Origin: Massilia sp. erpn
GTDB lineage: Bacteria; Pseudomonadota; Gammaproteobacteria; Burkholderiales; Burkholderiaceae_D
Direction of reading: 5' to 3'
Assembly: GCF_024400215.1 (NCBI RefSeq)
Contig: NZ_CP053748.1
Coordinates: 1,984,001 to 2,048,000, forward strand
Length of the DNA stretch: 64,000 bases
The notes under the pieces were generated by a model, which worked only from the letters and a program-made list of their open reading frames with translations, was not told the origin of the DNA and made no database searches. Position numbers and translations under genes: made by a program. Of this stretch, positions 1-12,356 are shown in pieces (the stretch's first letter is position 1; each line of letters begins with the position of its first letter).

Positions 1-1
1 C

Positions 2-2404
<2,403 letters not shown>

Positions 2405-2434
2405 GGCTGACCCAGGAATTGAAAGGATAAGAAC

Positions 2435-3898
<1,464 letters not shown>

Positions 3899-3907
3899 GC
3901 CCCCACA

Positions 3908-3959
3908 GCCGAGCCCGTGTCCACCGTGGGGTCAGACCCCAATCGGACACGGGCTCGGC
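3908..3959. repeat. Nested palindrome, REP-like family, copy 1
   Basis: Perfect 15-bp outer arms (3908-3922 and 3945-3959, containing CCCGTGTCC/GGACACGGG) surround an inner palindrome at 3927-3941 with core GGGGTC-A-GACCCC. It lies ten bases after the gltD stop. A second copy in opposite orientation sits at 4041-4072. The same architecture recurs at 46006, 48226, 59135 and 59192. It could act as a terminator or RNA stabiliser, but no T-run follows it. Family membership is read from the sequence; the REP-like nature is inferred. Confidence 0.7.
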
Positions 3960-4040
3960 AGTTCGATGTTGCCGCCGCATCCACATCGCTATTCCATTGC
4001 CATTTTCTTGGGCTACATTGCCGTATGACTGTTCAGCTTG

Positions 4041-4072
4041 TGTCCGATTGGGGTCTGACCCCAAGGTGGACA
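4041..4072. repeat. Nested palindrome, REP-like family, copy 2 (inverted relative to copy 1)
   Basis: TGTCC...GGACA outer arms flank an inner TTGGGGTC-T-GACCCCAA palindrome at 4048-4064. Read on the minus strand it matches copy 1 (3908-3959) almost base for base over the central 34 bp, so the two form an inverted pair about 80 bp apart. The outer arms are shorter than in copy 1. The pair fills the first half of the 348-bp gltD-mlaF gap. The remainder (4073-4246) is more AT-rich and presumably holds the mla promoter, but I could not assign convincing -35/-10 boxes; TACAAT at 4214-4219 is only a weak candidate. Confidence 0.65.
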
Positions 4073-4246
4073 TTGTGCTATGCAGCATGAAAAACTGTTT
4101 TCCAGATGTAACTTGCTGACTTTACGGTTAGTAATGTTGTATCATGTACATTCTGTAGCGGGCGCACCTGCCCTCTTTTGGGGAGTCTTAAGCAGAACGT
4201 AGCGTTTCTGCACTACAATATGGCCTTAAAAATAAAGAGCTAGCCT

Positions 4247-5050
4247 GTGCCTAATCTTGTCGAAATCCGTGATTTACACTTCTCCTATGGGAAGCGGAGC
4301 ATTCTCTCCGGTCTCCAGATGGACTTTCCACGTGGAAAGGTTGTGGCTGTCATGGGCGGTTCCGGCAGCGGTAAAACCACGGTGCTGCGCCTGATCGGCG
4401 GCCAGCTGCGCCCGCAAAAAGGCACGGTGAATGTGGATGGCCAGATCGTCCACACGCTGAAAACCCGCGATCTGTATCTGCTGCGCCGCAAAATGGGCAT
4501 GCTGTTCCAGCATGGCGCCCTGTTTACCGACCTGACCGTCTACGATAACGTCGCTTTCCCGCTGCGTGAGCATACCGACCTGCCGGAAGAGCTGATCCGC
4601 GACCTGGTGCTGATGAAGCTGCACGCCGTCGGCCTGCGCAATGCCGCCAAGCTCAAGCCGGGCGAGATTTCCGGCGGCATGGCGCGCCGCGTCGCGCTGG
4701 CGCGCTCCATCGCCCTCGATCCGCAACTGATTATGTATGACGAGCCGTTCGCCGGCCTCGACCCGATCTCGATGGGCGTGACCGCCAACCTGATCCGCAA
4801 CCTGAACGATGCGCTCGGTTCGACCTCGATCCTGGTCTCGCACGATGTGAAGGAATCCTTCCTGATCGCCGACTATGTGTATTTCCTGTCGCAGGGCAAG
4901 ATCGTGGCCCACGGCACGCCGCAAGAGATGACGGTGTCCACCGACCCGTATGTGAAACAGTTCGTGCACGCCGAGGCCGATGGCCCCGTGCCCTTCCATT
5001 ACCCGGGCAAGACCCTGGCGGAAGACCTGGGACTGGGAGGCCGTCCATGA
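4247..5050 (+). CDS. mlaF: Phospholipid transport ABC ATPase MlaF
   Basis: 267-residue ATPase of the inner-membrane MlaFEDB complex, which moves phospholipids between the outer and inner membranes to keep outer-leaflet lipid asymmetry. Walker A is GGSGSGKTT near residue 40, the signature is ISGGMARRVALARS near 145 and Walker B is LIMYDEPFAGLDP, followed by a switch histidine in LVSHD. The ISGGM signature is typical of Mla/Mkl-type ATPases. The start is GTG. It is the first gene of the operon and overlaps mlaE by 4 bp (ATGA). MlaF is favoured over a generic ABC protein because mlaE, D, A, C and B follow directly. Confidence 0.95.
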   Translation: MPNLVEIRDLHFSYGKRSILSGLQMDFPRGKVVAVMGGSGSGKTTVLRLIGGQLRPQKGTVNVDGQIVHTLKTRDLYLLRRKMGMLFQHGALFTDLTVYDNVAFPLREHTDLPEELIRDLVLMKLHAVGLRNAAKLKPGEISGGMARRVALARSIALDPQLIMYDEPFAGLDPISMGVTANLIRNLNDALGSTSILVSHDVKESFLIADYVYFLSQGKIVAHGTPQEMTVSTDPYVKQFVHAEADGPVPFHYPGKTLAEDLGLGGRP

Positions 5051-5829
5051 TTACCCGTGTGCTCGGCAATGTGGGCGCCACCCTGCGCGATTACGTGGAA
5101 AGCCTGGGCTATGCCACCCGCACCTTCTTCGCCATGCTGGGCCTCTCGGTCGGCCTGCTGCGCCGTCCGCGCCTGGTGGTCGAGCAGCTGCACTTCATCG
5201 GCAATTACTCGCTGCTCATCATCACCCTGTCCGGCCTCTTCGTCGGCATGGTGCTGGGTCTGCAAGGCTATTACACGCTGAATAAATACGGCGCTTCCGA
5301 ATCGCTGGGCCTGCTGGTTGCCCTCGGTCTGACGCGCGAACTGGGGCCGGTTATCACGGCCCTGCTGTTCGCCGGCCGCGCCGGCACCTCGCTGACGGCC
5401 GAAATCGGCCTGATGAAGGCAGGCGAGCAGTTGTCGGCCATGGAAATGATGGCAGTCAACCCGATCGCGCGCGTGCTGGCGCCGCGTTTCTGGGCCGGCG
5501 TGCTGGCCGTGCCGCTGCTGGCGTCGATCTTCAGCGCGGTGGGCGTGCTGGGCGGCTACCTGGTCGGCGTGCAGCTGATCGGCGTCGACGATGGCGCGTT
5601 CTGGTCGCAGATGCAGGGCGGCGTGGATATCTGGAAAGATGTGTTCAATGGCTTCGTCAAGAGTGTGGTCTTCGGCGTTGCCATTACATTCATTGCGTTA
5701 TACCAGGGTTATGAAGCGAAACCGACGCCGGAAGATGTGGCCGGCGCCACCACCCGCAGCGTGGTGGTGTCTTCGCTGATGATCTGGTGGCTCGATTTCA
5801 TGCTGACGGCCTTGATGTTCAGCAAGTAA
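5047..5829 (+). CDS. mlaE: Phospholipid transport permease MlaE
   Basis: 260-residue polytopic permease of the MlaE/YrbE family (DUF140), partner of MlaF and MlaD. Several hydrophobic segments are visible. The conserved family core TRELGPVITALLFAGRAGTS lies near residues 98-117, followed by EIGLMKAGEQLSAMEMM, the cytoplasmic coupling region. Length matches the E. coli protein (about 260). Its ATG overlaps the mlaF stop, indicating translational coupling. mlaD follows after 65 bp. Confidence 0.95.
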   Translation: MITRVLGNVGATLRDYVESLGYATRTFFAMLGLSVGLLRRPRLVVEQLHFIGNYSLLIITLSGLFVGMVLGLQGYYTLNKYGASESLGLLVALGLTRELGPVITALLFAGRAGTSLTAEIGLMKAGEQLSAMEMMAVNPIARVLAPRFWAGVLAVPLLASIFSAVGVLGGYLVGVQLIGVDDGAFWSQMQGGVDIWKDVFNGFVKSVVFGVAITFIALYQGYEAKPTPEDVAGATTRSVVVSSLMIWWLDFMLTALMFSK

Positions 5830-5894
5830 GTTATTAAGTTGAAGCAATAAGCTGGCGGGCGCGCTGCGCCGCCATAAAACGATAGGATTGTTCT

Positions 5895-6365
5895 ATGCAA
5901 CGTAAATCTCTGGATATCTGGGTGGGTCTGTTCGTCGCGCTCGGCGTGGCCGCACTGATGTTCCTGGCGCTCAAGGCAGGCAATATGAGCTCGATGTCTT
6001 TCGCCCAGACCTATGACATCACCGCCAAGTTCGACAATATCGGCAGCCTGCGCCGCCAGGCGGCCGTCAAGGCCTCGGGGGTGGTAGTGGGCCGCGTGGC
6101 CGACATCACCTTCGACGACAAGACGTATAAGGCCCTGGTCACGTTGCGCATGGAAACCGGCTACAAATTCCCGAAAGACAGCTCGGCCAAGATTCTGACC
6201 TCCGGTCTGCTGGGCGAGCAATACATCGGCATCGAAGCGGGCGGCGACCTGGCCAATCTGGCAGGCGGCGACAAGATTGCCCGTACCCAATCGGCCGCCG
6301 TGCTGGAAGACTTGATCAATCAGTTTATCTACAGCAAGGCCGCTGAAGGAAAGGATAGCAAATAA
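5895..6365 (+). CDS. mlaD: Phospholipid-binding MCE-domain protein MlaD
   Basis: 156-residue membrane-anchored periplasmic subunit of MlaFEDB. One N-terminal transmembrane anchor (about residues 8-28, IWVGLFVALGVAALMFLALK) is followed by an MCE domain (about 35-115) with the family pattern FDNIGSLRRQAAVKASGVVVG and the LGEQYIGIEAG segment. MCE domains form a hexameric ring that passes lipid. It is somewhat shorter than E. coli MlaD (183), with a short C-terminal tail. Its TAA stop shares one base with the mlaA ATG (TAATG), so the two are translationally coupled. Confidence 0.94.
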   Translation: MQRKSLDIWVGLFVALGVAALMFLALKAGNMSSMSFAQTYDITAKFDNIGSLRRQAAVKASGVVVGRVADITFDDKTYKALVTLRMETGYKFPKDSSAKILTSGLLGEQYIGIEAGGDLANLAGGDKIARTQSAAVLEDLINQFIYSKAAEGKDSK

Positions 6366-7258
6366 TGCAAAAAGCCACTCCCTTCAAGCTGCGCCAGCTG
6401 GCGCTGGTGCTCGCCGCGAGCGCCGCACTGACCGGCTGCGCCAGCACCAATCCGCGCGACCCGTATGAAGGTTTCAACCGCGCCGTCTTCAAATTCAATG
6501 ACGCCGTCGACCAGGCCGCGCTGAAACCGGCCGCTACGGTCTACAAGAACGTGCTGCCGGGCTTCGTGCAGACCGGCGTCGGCAACTTCTTCGGCAATCT
6601 GGCCGATGTGTGGACCGCCGCCAACAACCTGATGCAGGGCAAGGGCGAAGAGGGCATGTCGGACGTGATGCGCGTGGCCATCAACTCCACCTTCGGCCTG
6701 CTGGGCGTGCTCGATATCGCCTCCGAAGCCGGCCTGAAAAAGCATAAGGAAGACTTTGGCCAGACCCTGGGCGCCTGGGGCGTGCCGTCCGGCCCGTATG
6801 TCATGCTGCCGCTGCTGGGCCCATCCACCGTGCGCGACACGGTCGGCCTGCCGCTCGACATCGCGGCCGACCCTTGGGTCCACAACCGGAATATGCGCGC
6901 GCGCAATGTTGGCACCGCCGTGCGCGTCGTCGACCAGCGCGCCGCCCTGCTCGACGCGTCCACCCTGCTGGAAGACGCCGCGCTGGACCGCTATGAATTC
7001 ATCCGCGACGGCTTCCTGCAAGCGCGCGAAAACAGGGTCAACGATGGCGAAGACCAGCCGCGCCACAATGTCTGGCCGCTGAAGGCCAAGCCGGCCGCCG
7101 AGGACAAGCCAGACGAGTCCAGCCCGCCAGCCAAGCCGGAAAGCAAGTCCGACGCCGCCCCGGCCGCGGGCAAGCCCGCGACGGCCCAGGCTGACAGCGA
7201 AGCGGCGGCGCCTCAGGCTATAATGCCGCCACCGGCTGCCAATACGGCCAGCCTGTAA
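6365..7258 (+). CDS. mlaA: Outer-membrane lipoprotein MlaA (VacJ)
   Basis: 297-residue outer-membrane lipoprotein that extracts misplaced phospholipid from the outer leaflet and hands it to MlaC. The signal peptide ends in a lipobox LTGC with the lipidated Cys at residue 25. The VacJ family pattern DPYEGFNRAVFKFND follows, and then the conserved helices (GNFFGNLADVWTAANN; FGQTLGAWGVPSGPYVMLPLLGP). The C-terminal 65 or so residues are Pro/Ala/Lys-rich and probably disordered. In E. coli mlaA is unlinked from mlaFEDCB; here it lies inside the operon between mlaD and mlaC, which supports a single functional unit. Confidence 0.95.
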   Translation: MQKATPFKLRQLALVLAASAALTGCASTNPRDPYEGFNRAVFKFNDAVDQAALKPAATVYKNVLPGFVQTGVGNFFGNLADVWTAANNLMQGKGEEGMSDVMRVAINSTFGLLGVLDIASEAGLKKHKEDFGQTLGAWGVPSGPYVMLPLLGPSTVRDTVGLPLDIAADPWVHNRNMRARNVGTAVRVVDQRAALLDASTLLEDAALDRYEFIRDGFLQARENRVNDGEDQPRHNVWPLKAKPAAEDKPDESSPPAKPESKSDAAPAAGKPATAQADSEAAAPQAIMPPPAANTASL

Positions 7259-7288
7259 TTGCCGCACAACCAATATAGGTAAAAAGCC

Positions 7289-7933
7289 ATGAAACTGATT
7301 AAGCAACTCATCGCCCTGGCCACCGTGGCCTTCGCCGTCAGCGCGACGGCCGCCCCGGCCCCGGCCAACGAAGCGCCGGACGTTCTGGTGAAACGCATCA
7401 GCCAGGAAGTGCTGGACACCGCCAAGGCCGACAAGGAAATCCAGGCCGGCAACCAGAAACGCGTGATGGACCTGGTGGAAACCAAGATCCTGCCCTACGT
7501 CGATTTCCAGCGCATGACCTCGCTGGCTGCCGGCCGTTACTGGCGCGAAGCCACGCCGGACCAGCAAAAACAGCTGTCCACCGAGTTCCGCACCCTCCTG
7601 ATCTTCACCTACTCGGGCGCCCTGTCCCAGGTGAAGAATGAAACCATCGAGTTCAAGCCGCTGCGCGCCGACCCGAGCGACACCGAAGTGGAAGTGCGTT
7701 CGCAAGTGAACGTGGCCCGCGGCGAGCCGGTGCCGCTGAACTACCGCGTCGCCAAGTCGGCGGCCGGCTGGAAGATTTACGACATCAATGTGCTGGGCGC
7801 CTGGCTGGTGGAAACCTACAAGGGCACCTTCGCTTCCGAAATCAGCAAGGGCGGCATCGATGGCCTGATCAAGGCGCTGGCCAACAAGAACAAGCAGCTG
7901 GCCAACAAGCCCCTGAAAACCGTCCAGAAATAA
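7289..7933 (+). CDS. mlaC: Periplasmic phospholipid carrier MlaC
   Basis: 214-residue soluble periplasmic shuttle (Tol-Tol/Ttg2 family) carrying phospholipid between MlaA and MlaD. A Sec signal peptide covers about residues 1-22 (KQLIALATVAFAVSATAA). Family features include ILPYVDFQRMTSLAAGRYWR and FRTLLIFTYSGAL in the middle and WKIYDINVLGAWLVETYKG near the C-terminus. Length is typical (about 200-215). It is 30 bp after mlaA and 17 bp before mlaB, co-transcribed with both. Confidence 0.95.
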   Translation: MKLIKQLIALATVAFAVSATAAPAPANEAPDVLVKRISQEVLDTAKADKEIQAGNQKRVMDLVETKILPYVDFQRMTSLAAGRYWREATPDQQKQLSTEFRTLLIFTYSGALSQVKNETIEFKPLRADPSDTEVEVRSQVNVARGEPVPLNYRVAKSAAGWKIYDINVLGAWLVETYKGTFASEISKGGIDGLIKALANKNKQLANKPLKTVQK

Positions 7934-7950
7934 GCCGGATACCAAGACCG

Positions 7951-8283
7951 ATGTCTGCTGCCAACAACAACTCGCTGTCCCTGACCTCGCTGACCGTGGC
8001 CAACGCCACGGCGGCGCTGGAACAGGGTCTGGCCGCCATCCGCGCCGGCCAGACCACGTTTGACCTGAGCAAAGTGACGGCGGTGGATTCGGCGGCCGTA
8101 TCCGTGATGCTGGCCTGGCAGCGTGCCGCTGCCCAGGCTGGCGTCCGCCTCGACCTGCAAAACCTGCCTGATTCGCTGAAAAGCCTGACCAAGCTGTATG
8201 GCGTTTGCCCGCTGATCGCAAGCGCCCCGGCCCCCGTGGCCGAAGAGCCGGCCCTGAGCCCGGCCAACCTGCACCATCATTGA
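7951..8283 (+). CDS. mlaB: STAS-domain protein MlaB
   Basis: 110-residue cytoplasmic STAS protein, the small subunit that binds MlaF and controls its activity. A central FDLSKVTAVDSAAVSVMLAW motif (about residues 33-52) matches the STAS core. The C-terminus is Ala/Pro-rich. Placement directly after mlaC mirrors mlaFEDCB of E. coli. The assignment rests on both the STAS motif and the operon position. A 173-bp gap follows, so it probably ends the mla transcription unit. Confidence 0.88.
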   Translation: MSAANNNSLSLTSLTVANATAALEQGLAAIRAGQTTFDLSKVTAVDSAAVSVMLAWQRAAAQAGVRLDLQNLPDSLKSLTKLYGVCPLIASAPAPVAEEPALSPANLHHH

Positions 8284-8456
8284 CCCCCGCCTCACCCCCC
8301 CGCCCCAGCTTTACCCGGTCCGGCGATGCCGAACCAAAATTCCAATATAATTGACCGTTGCCGTTGCCTGTAGAGCGCCACGGCGCTCGCATCCCCCGGC
8401 CTTGTGGGCCGTCCGAGCAACGGTCGCCGTTGCACCAAAAACCTAACTAAGCAAGC

Positions 8457-9368
8457 ATGACAGCAATCCAAATCAGTAATGTCGAGAAGCGTTACCAATC
8501 GCTGCGGGCGCTGGGCGGCGTGTCTCTCTCCATCGAGGAAGGTGAGTTTTTCGGGCTGCTGGGGCCGAATGGCGCCGGCAAAACCACCCTGATCTCCATC
8601 ATCGCCGGCCTGATCCGCGCCGATAAGGGCACGGTCAAGATCCATGGCCATGACGTGGTCAGCGATTTCCGCGCCGCGCGCCGCAAGCTGGGCGTGGTGC
8701 CGCAGGAACTGGTGTTCGATCCCTTCTTCACCGTGCGCGAAACCCTGCGCCTGCAATCGGGCTATTTCGGCCTGGGCAAGAACGACGCCTGGATCGATGA
8801 GGTCATGCACAACCTGGACCTGACGCCCAAGGCCGACACCAATATGCGCGCCCTGTCCGGCGGCATGAAGCGGCGCGTGCTGGTGGCCCAGGCCCTGGTA
8901 CACAAGCCGCCCGTCATCGTGCTCGACGAACCGACCGCCGGCGTTGACGTGGAACTGCGCCAGACCTTGTGGAAGTTCATCTCGCGCCTGAACCGCGAAG
9001 GCCACACCGTGGTGCTGACCACCCACTACCTGGAAGAGGCGCAAGCCATGTGCAAGCGCGTCGCCATGCTGAAAACCGGCCAGGTGGTGGCGGCCGACAC
9101 CATGGCGGCCCTGATCCGCCGCATTTCCGGCTCCCAGCTGATCGTGCATATGCAGCGCGGCGATCTGCCGGACGATCTGCGCCACCTGGTCACGCACCCG
9201 CTGGAAGCCGACAGCGGCCACAAATACAGCCTGCGCATCAATGACTATGCGGAGGTGGAAGGCATCCTGGCGCGCCTGCGCGAAAGCGGCGCCGTCATCG
9301 ACGAGATGCAGTTGCAGCAGGCCGACCTGGAAGACATCTTCCTGCAAATCATGAACGGAGGCGAATAA
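8457..9368 (+). CDS. ABC-2 type transporter ATP-binding protein (YadG-like)
   Basis: 303-residue ABC ATPase. Walker A is LLGPNGAGKTTLIS near residue 40, the signature is LSGGMKRRVLVAQALV near 140 and Walker B is VIVLDEPTAGVD. About 80 residues follow the nucleotide-binding domain, as in the DrrA/NodI/YadG group. Its stop overlaps the start of the membrane partner (TAATG). The substrate is unknown; related pairs export lipids, polysaccharides or drugs. The location between mlaB and ibaG-murA hints at an envelope role, which is inference. It interrupts the E. coli-like mlaB-ibaG-murA order. Confidence 0.88.
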   Translation: MTAIQISNVEKRYQSLRALGGVSLSIEEGEFFGLLGPNGAGKTTLISIIAGLIRADKGTVKIHGHDVVSDFRAARRKLGVVPQELVFDPFFTVRETLRLQSGYFGLGKNDAWIDEVMHNLDLTPKADTNMRALSGGMKRRVLVAQALVHKPPVIVLDEPTAGVDVELRQTLWKFISRLNREGHTVVLTTHYLEEAQAMCKRVAMLKTGQVVAADTMAALIRRISGSQLIVHMQRGDLPDDLRHLVTHPLEADSGHKYSLRINDYAEVEGILARLRESGAVIDEMQLQQADLEDIFLQIMNGGE

Positions 9369-10126
9369 TGCTCTCAACCGGCTTCCGCACCCTGGTGTAC
9401 AAAGAAACGCTGCGCTTCTACAAGGTCGCCACCCAGACCATCGCCGCGCCCGTCCTGACGGCCATGCTGTATCTGCTGATCTTCGGCCATGTGCTGGGCG
9501 GGCAGAAGGTGTACCAGGGCGTCAGCTATACCGCCTTCCTGATTCCGGGCCTGGTGATGATGAGCGTGCTGCAGAATTCCTTCGCCAATGCTTCGTCCTC
9601 GCTGATCCAGTCCAAGATCACGGGCAATCTGGTGTTCGTGCTGCTCACGCCCCTGTCGCACTGGGAGATTTTCTCGGCCTATGTGCTGGCGGCCATGGTG
9701 CGCGGCATCACGGTCGGTTTCGGCGTGTTCATCGTCACGGCCTGGTTCGCGCAGCTGAGCTTCACCGCGCCGCTGTGGATTCTGGCCTTCGCCCTGCTGG
9801 GCGCCGCCATCCTCGGCACCGTGGGCCTGATCGCCGGCATCTGGGCCGAGAAATTCGACCAGCTGGCCGCCTTTCAGAACTTTCTGATCGTTCCGTTGAC
9901 CTTCCTCGCGGGCGTCTTCTATTCGATCCATTCGCTGCCGCCGTTCTGGCTCGCCGTCTCGCACCTGAACCCGTTCTTCTACATGATCGACGGCTTCCGC
10001 TACGGCTTCTTCGGCCAGTCCGACGTCAATCCCTGGACCAGTTTCGCCATCGTCGCCAGCTTCCTCGCGGTGCTGTCGCTGCTGGCCATCCGTCTTCTGC
10101 GCAGCGGCTACCGTCTGCGCCACTAA
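9368..10126 (+). CDS. ABC-2 type transporter permease (YadH-like)
   Basis: 252-residue membrane protein with about six hydrophobic segments and the ABC-2 family pattern: SYTAFLIPGLVMMSVLQNSF and SSLIQSKITGNLVFVLLTPL in the first half, then FDQLAAFQNFLIVPLTFLAG and SHLNPFFYMIDGFRYGFFG near the end. It is the obligate partner of the preceding ATPase, with a one-base overlap. Length is typical for this half-size permease group, so the functional unit is probably two permeases plus two ATPases. Substrate unknown. Confidence 0.88.
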   Translation: MLSTGFRTLVYKETLRFYKVATQTIAAPVLTAMLYLLIFGHVLGGQKVYQGVSYTAFLIPGLVMMSVLQNSFANASSSLIQSKITGNLVFVLLTPLSHWEIFSAYVLAAMVRGITVGFGVFIVTAWFAQLSFTAPLWILAFALLGAAILGTVGLIAGIWAEKFDQLAAFQNFLIVPLTFLAGVFYSIHSLPPFWLAVSHLNPFFYMIDGFRYGFFGQSDVNPWTSFAIVASFLAVLSLLAIRLLRSGYRLRH

Positions 10127-10149
10127 AACACTCTGCACAAGGAAAAATC

Positions 10150-10386
10150 GTGAGCACCACACCAGAAGCAATCCACAGCTATATCGCCGCCGGCCTCGAA
10201 TGCACTCACCTGCAAGTGGAAGGCGACGGCCAGCATTTCCAGGCTACCATCGTCTCGCCAGCCTTCGCCGGCAAGCGCCTGATCCAGCGCCACCAGCTGG
10301 TGTACGCGGCGCTGGGCGACCGCATGCGCGAAGAGATCCACGCGCTGTCGATGAAAACCCTGACCCCTGAAGAATTCCAAGGATAA
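10150..10386 (+). CDS. ibaG: BolA/IbaG family protein
   Basis: 78-residue BolA-like protein with a GTG start preceded by AAGGAAAAATC. The conserved pattern is visible: HLQVEGDGQHFQATIVSPAF in the first half, then the RLIQRHQLVYAALGDRM helix-turn region containing the invariant histidine. BolA-family proteins bind monothiol glutaredoxins and handle iron-sulfur clusters. The ibaG (yrbA) branch sits next to murA in many proteobacteria, as here, with only 6 bp between. It is small but clearly genuine by motif and context. Confidence 0.92.
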   Translation: MSTTPEAIHSYIAAGLECTHLQVEGDGQHFQATIVSPAFAGKRLIQRHQLVYAALGDRMREEIHALSMKTLTPEEFQG

Positions 10387-10392
10387 GCCCAC

Positions 10393-11643
10393 ATGGACAA
10401 ACTGATTATCCAGGGCGGCAAACGCCTGATGGGCGACGTCACCATTTCCGGCGCCAAGAACGCGGCCCTGCCGATCCTGTGCGCCGGCCTGCTGACGTCG
10501 GGCGACGTGAAGCTGTCGAACGTGCCGAAGCTGCACGACGTCTCCACCATCCTGAAACTGCTGGGCCAGACCGGCCTGCAGGTGAGCCAGGACGGCGACA
10601 AGGTCACGCTCAACGGTTCGAAAATCACCAAGCTGGAAGCGCCGTATGAGCTGGTGAAAACCATGCGCGCCTCGATCCTGGTGCTCGGCCCCCTGCTGGC
10701 GCGCTTCGGCCAGGCCAAGGTGTCGCTGCCGGGCGGCTGCGCCATCGGTTCGCGTCCGGTCGACCAGCACATCAAGGGCCTGCAGGCGATGGGCGCCGAC
10801 ATCAGCATCGACGGCGGCTATATCTACGCCAAGTGCAAAAAACTGAAAGGCACCCGCATCGTCACCGATATGATCACGGTGACCGGCACGGAAAACCTGC
10901 TGATGGCCGCCACCCTGGCCGAAGGTGAAACCGTCCTGGAAAACGCCGCGCGCGAACCGGAAGTGACCGACCTGGCCAATCTGCTGGTGGCCATGGGCGC
11001 GAAAATCGAAGGCATCGGCACCGACCGCCTGGTGATCCAGGGCGTGTCCGAACTGCATGGCGCCAGCCACGACGTGATTCCCGACCGTATCGAAGCGTCC
11101 ACCTTCCTGTGCGCCGTGGCGGCGGCAGGCGGCGACATCACACTGCGCAACACCCGCGTCGACATCATGGATGCGGCCCTCGACAAGCTGCGCGAAATGG
11201 GCCTGCGCATGACCATCGGCAAGGATACGATCCGCGCTCAGATGGACAGCCGCCCGAATCCGGTCAGCTTCCGCACCACCGAGTATCCTGGCTTCCCGAC
11301 CGATATGCAGGCCCAGTTCATGGCGGTCAACACCATCGCCAACGGCGCCAGCAAGGTGACGGAAACCATTTTCGAAAACCGCTTCATGCACGTGCAGGAA
11401 ATGAACCGCTTGGGCGCGGCCATCGAAACCGACGGCAACACCGCCTTCATCAAGGGTGTGGACCAGCTGATCGGCGCGCCCGTGATGGCGACCGACCTGC
11501 GCGCTTCCGCCTCGCTGGTGATCGCCGCCCTGGCCGCCAAGGGCGAAACCCTGGTCGACCGCATCTACCACCTCGACCGCGGCTATGACCGCATGGAAGT
11601 GAAGCTGCAGGCGCTGGGCGCCAATATCAGCCGCATCAAGTAA
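10393..11643 (+). CDS. murA: UDP-N-acetylglucosamine 1-carboxyvinyltransferase
   Basis: 416-residue enzyme that transfers enolpyruvate from PEP to UDP-GlcNAc, the first committed step of peptidoglycan synthesis, in the cytoplasm. It starts [20 protein letters not shown] and keeps the KNAALPIL motif (PEP/UDP-GlcNAc site). The active-site cysteine lies in the loop [15 protein letters not shown] near residue 117. A Cys rather than Asp at this position is the fosfomycin-sensitive form (family knowledge). Length is normal (about 417-419). It closes the ibaG-murA pair and precedes hisG by 18 bp. Confidence 0.97.
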   Translation: MDKLIIQGGKRLMGDVTISGAKNAALPILCAGLLTSGDVKLSNVPKLHDVSTILKLLGQTGLQVSQDGDKVTLNGSKITKLEAPYELVKTMRASILVLGPLLARFGQAKVSLPGGCAIGSRPVDQHIKGLQAMGADISIDGGYIYAKCKKLKGTRIVTDMITVTGTENLLMAATLAEGETVLENAAREPEVTDLANLLVAMGAKIEGIGTDRLVIQGVSELHGASHDVIPDRIEASTFLCAVAAAGGDITLRNTRVDIMDAALDKLREMGLRMTIGKDTIRAQMDSRPNPVSFRTTEYPGFPTDMQAQFMAVNTIANGASKVTETIFENRFMHVQEMNRLGAAIETDGNTAFIKGVDQLIGAPVMATDLRASASLVIAALAAKGETLVDRIYHLDRGYDRMEVKLQALGANISRIK

Positions 11644-11661
11644 CGCAATCGAAAGCCCATC

Positions 11662-12351
11662 ATGAACGCAATCACCAGCCAGGCCGGGAACGATTCCCAG
11701 TTGATTCTGGCACTCTCCAAAGGCCGAATCTTCGAGGACACCCTGCCGCTGCTGGCGGCTGCGGGCATCACCGTCACCGAGAATCCGGAGACCTCGCGCA
11801 AGCTGATCCTGCCGACCAACGATCCGCACGTGCGCGTGCTGATCGTGCGCGCCACCGATGTGCCGACCTATGTGCAGCACGGGGCGGCCGATTTCGGCGT
11901 GGCCGGCAAGGACGTGCTGTTCGAGCACGGCGGCGAAGGCTTGTACCAGCCGGTCGACCTGAACATCGCGCGCTGCCGCATGTCGGTGGCGGTGAAGGCG
12001 GGCTTCGATTATGAAACCGCCGTGCGCCAGGGCGCCCGCCTGCGCGTGGCGACCAAGTTCACCCAGATGGCGCGCGAGCATTTCGCCGCCAAGGGCGTGC
12101 ACGTCGACCTGATCAAGCTGTATGGCTCGATGGAGCTGGCGCCGCTGATCGGCCTGTCCGACGCCATCGTCGACCTGGTCAGCACCGGCAGCACCCTGCG
12201 CGCCAACAATCTGGTGGAAGTGGAGGAGATCATGGACATCTCTTCGCGCCTGGTGGTGAACCAGGCCGCGCTGAAGCTCAAGCGCGCGCGCCTGCAACCC
12301 ATCATTGAAGCTTTCGAACGCGCCTCGCAGGCGCAAGCCCAACCAGCGTAA
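11662..12351 (+). CDS. hisG: ATP phosphoribosyltransferase catalytic subunit, short form
   Basis: 229-residue HisG catalysing the first step of histidine synthesis, condensation of ATP and PRPP. The length and the lack of a C-terminal regulatory domain identify the short form, which needs the HisZ subunit for activity; hisZ is not in this window. Visible motifs are [16 protein letters not shown] at the N-terminus and the PRPP-binding segment [16 protein letters not shown] near residue 175. It starts the his operon, 18 bp after murA and 5 bp before hisD. Confidence 0.96.
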   Translation: MNAITSQAGNDSQLILALSKGRIFEDTLPLLAAAGITVTENPETSRKLILPTNDPHVRVLIVRATDVPTYVQHGAADFGVAGKDVLFEHGGEGLYQPVDLNIARCRMSVAVKAGFDYETAVRQGARLRVATKFTQMAREHFAAKGVHVDLIKLYGSMELAPLIGLSDAIVDLVSTGSTLRANNLVEVEEIMDISSRLVVNQAALKLKRARLQPIIEAFERASQAQAQPA

Positions 12352-12356
12352 CCATC

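Noticed and set aside
6329..8392. Long antisense open frame (about 690 codons) opposite mlaA, mlaC and mlaB
   Set aside because: Product is Gly/Arg/His-rich with no family pattern and spans three clearly real genes; typical of GC-rich third-position bias.
10123..12342. Long antisense open frame opposite ibaG, murA and hisG
   Set aside because: Low-complexity product and complete overlap with well-supported genes.
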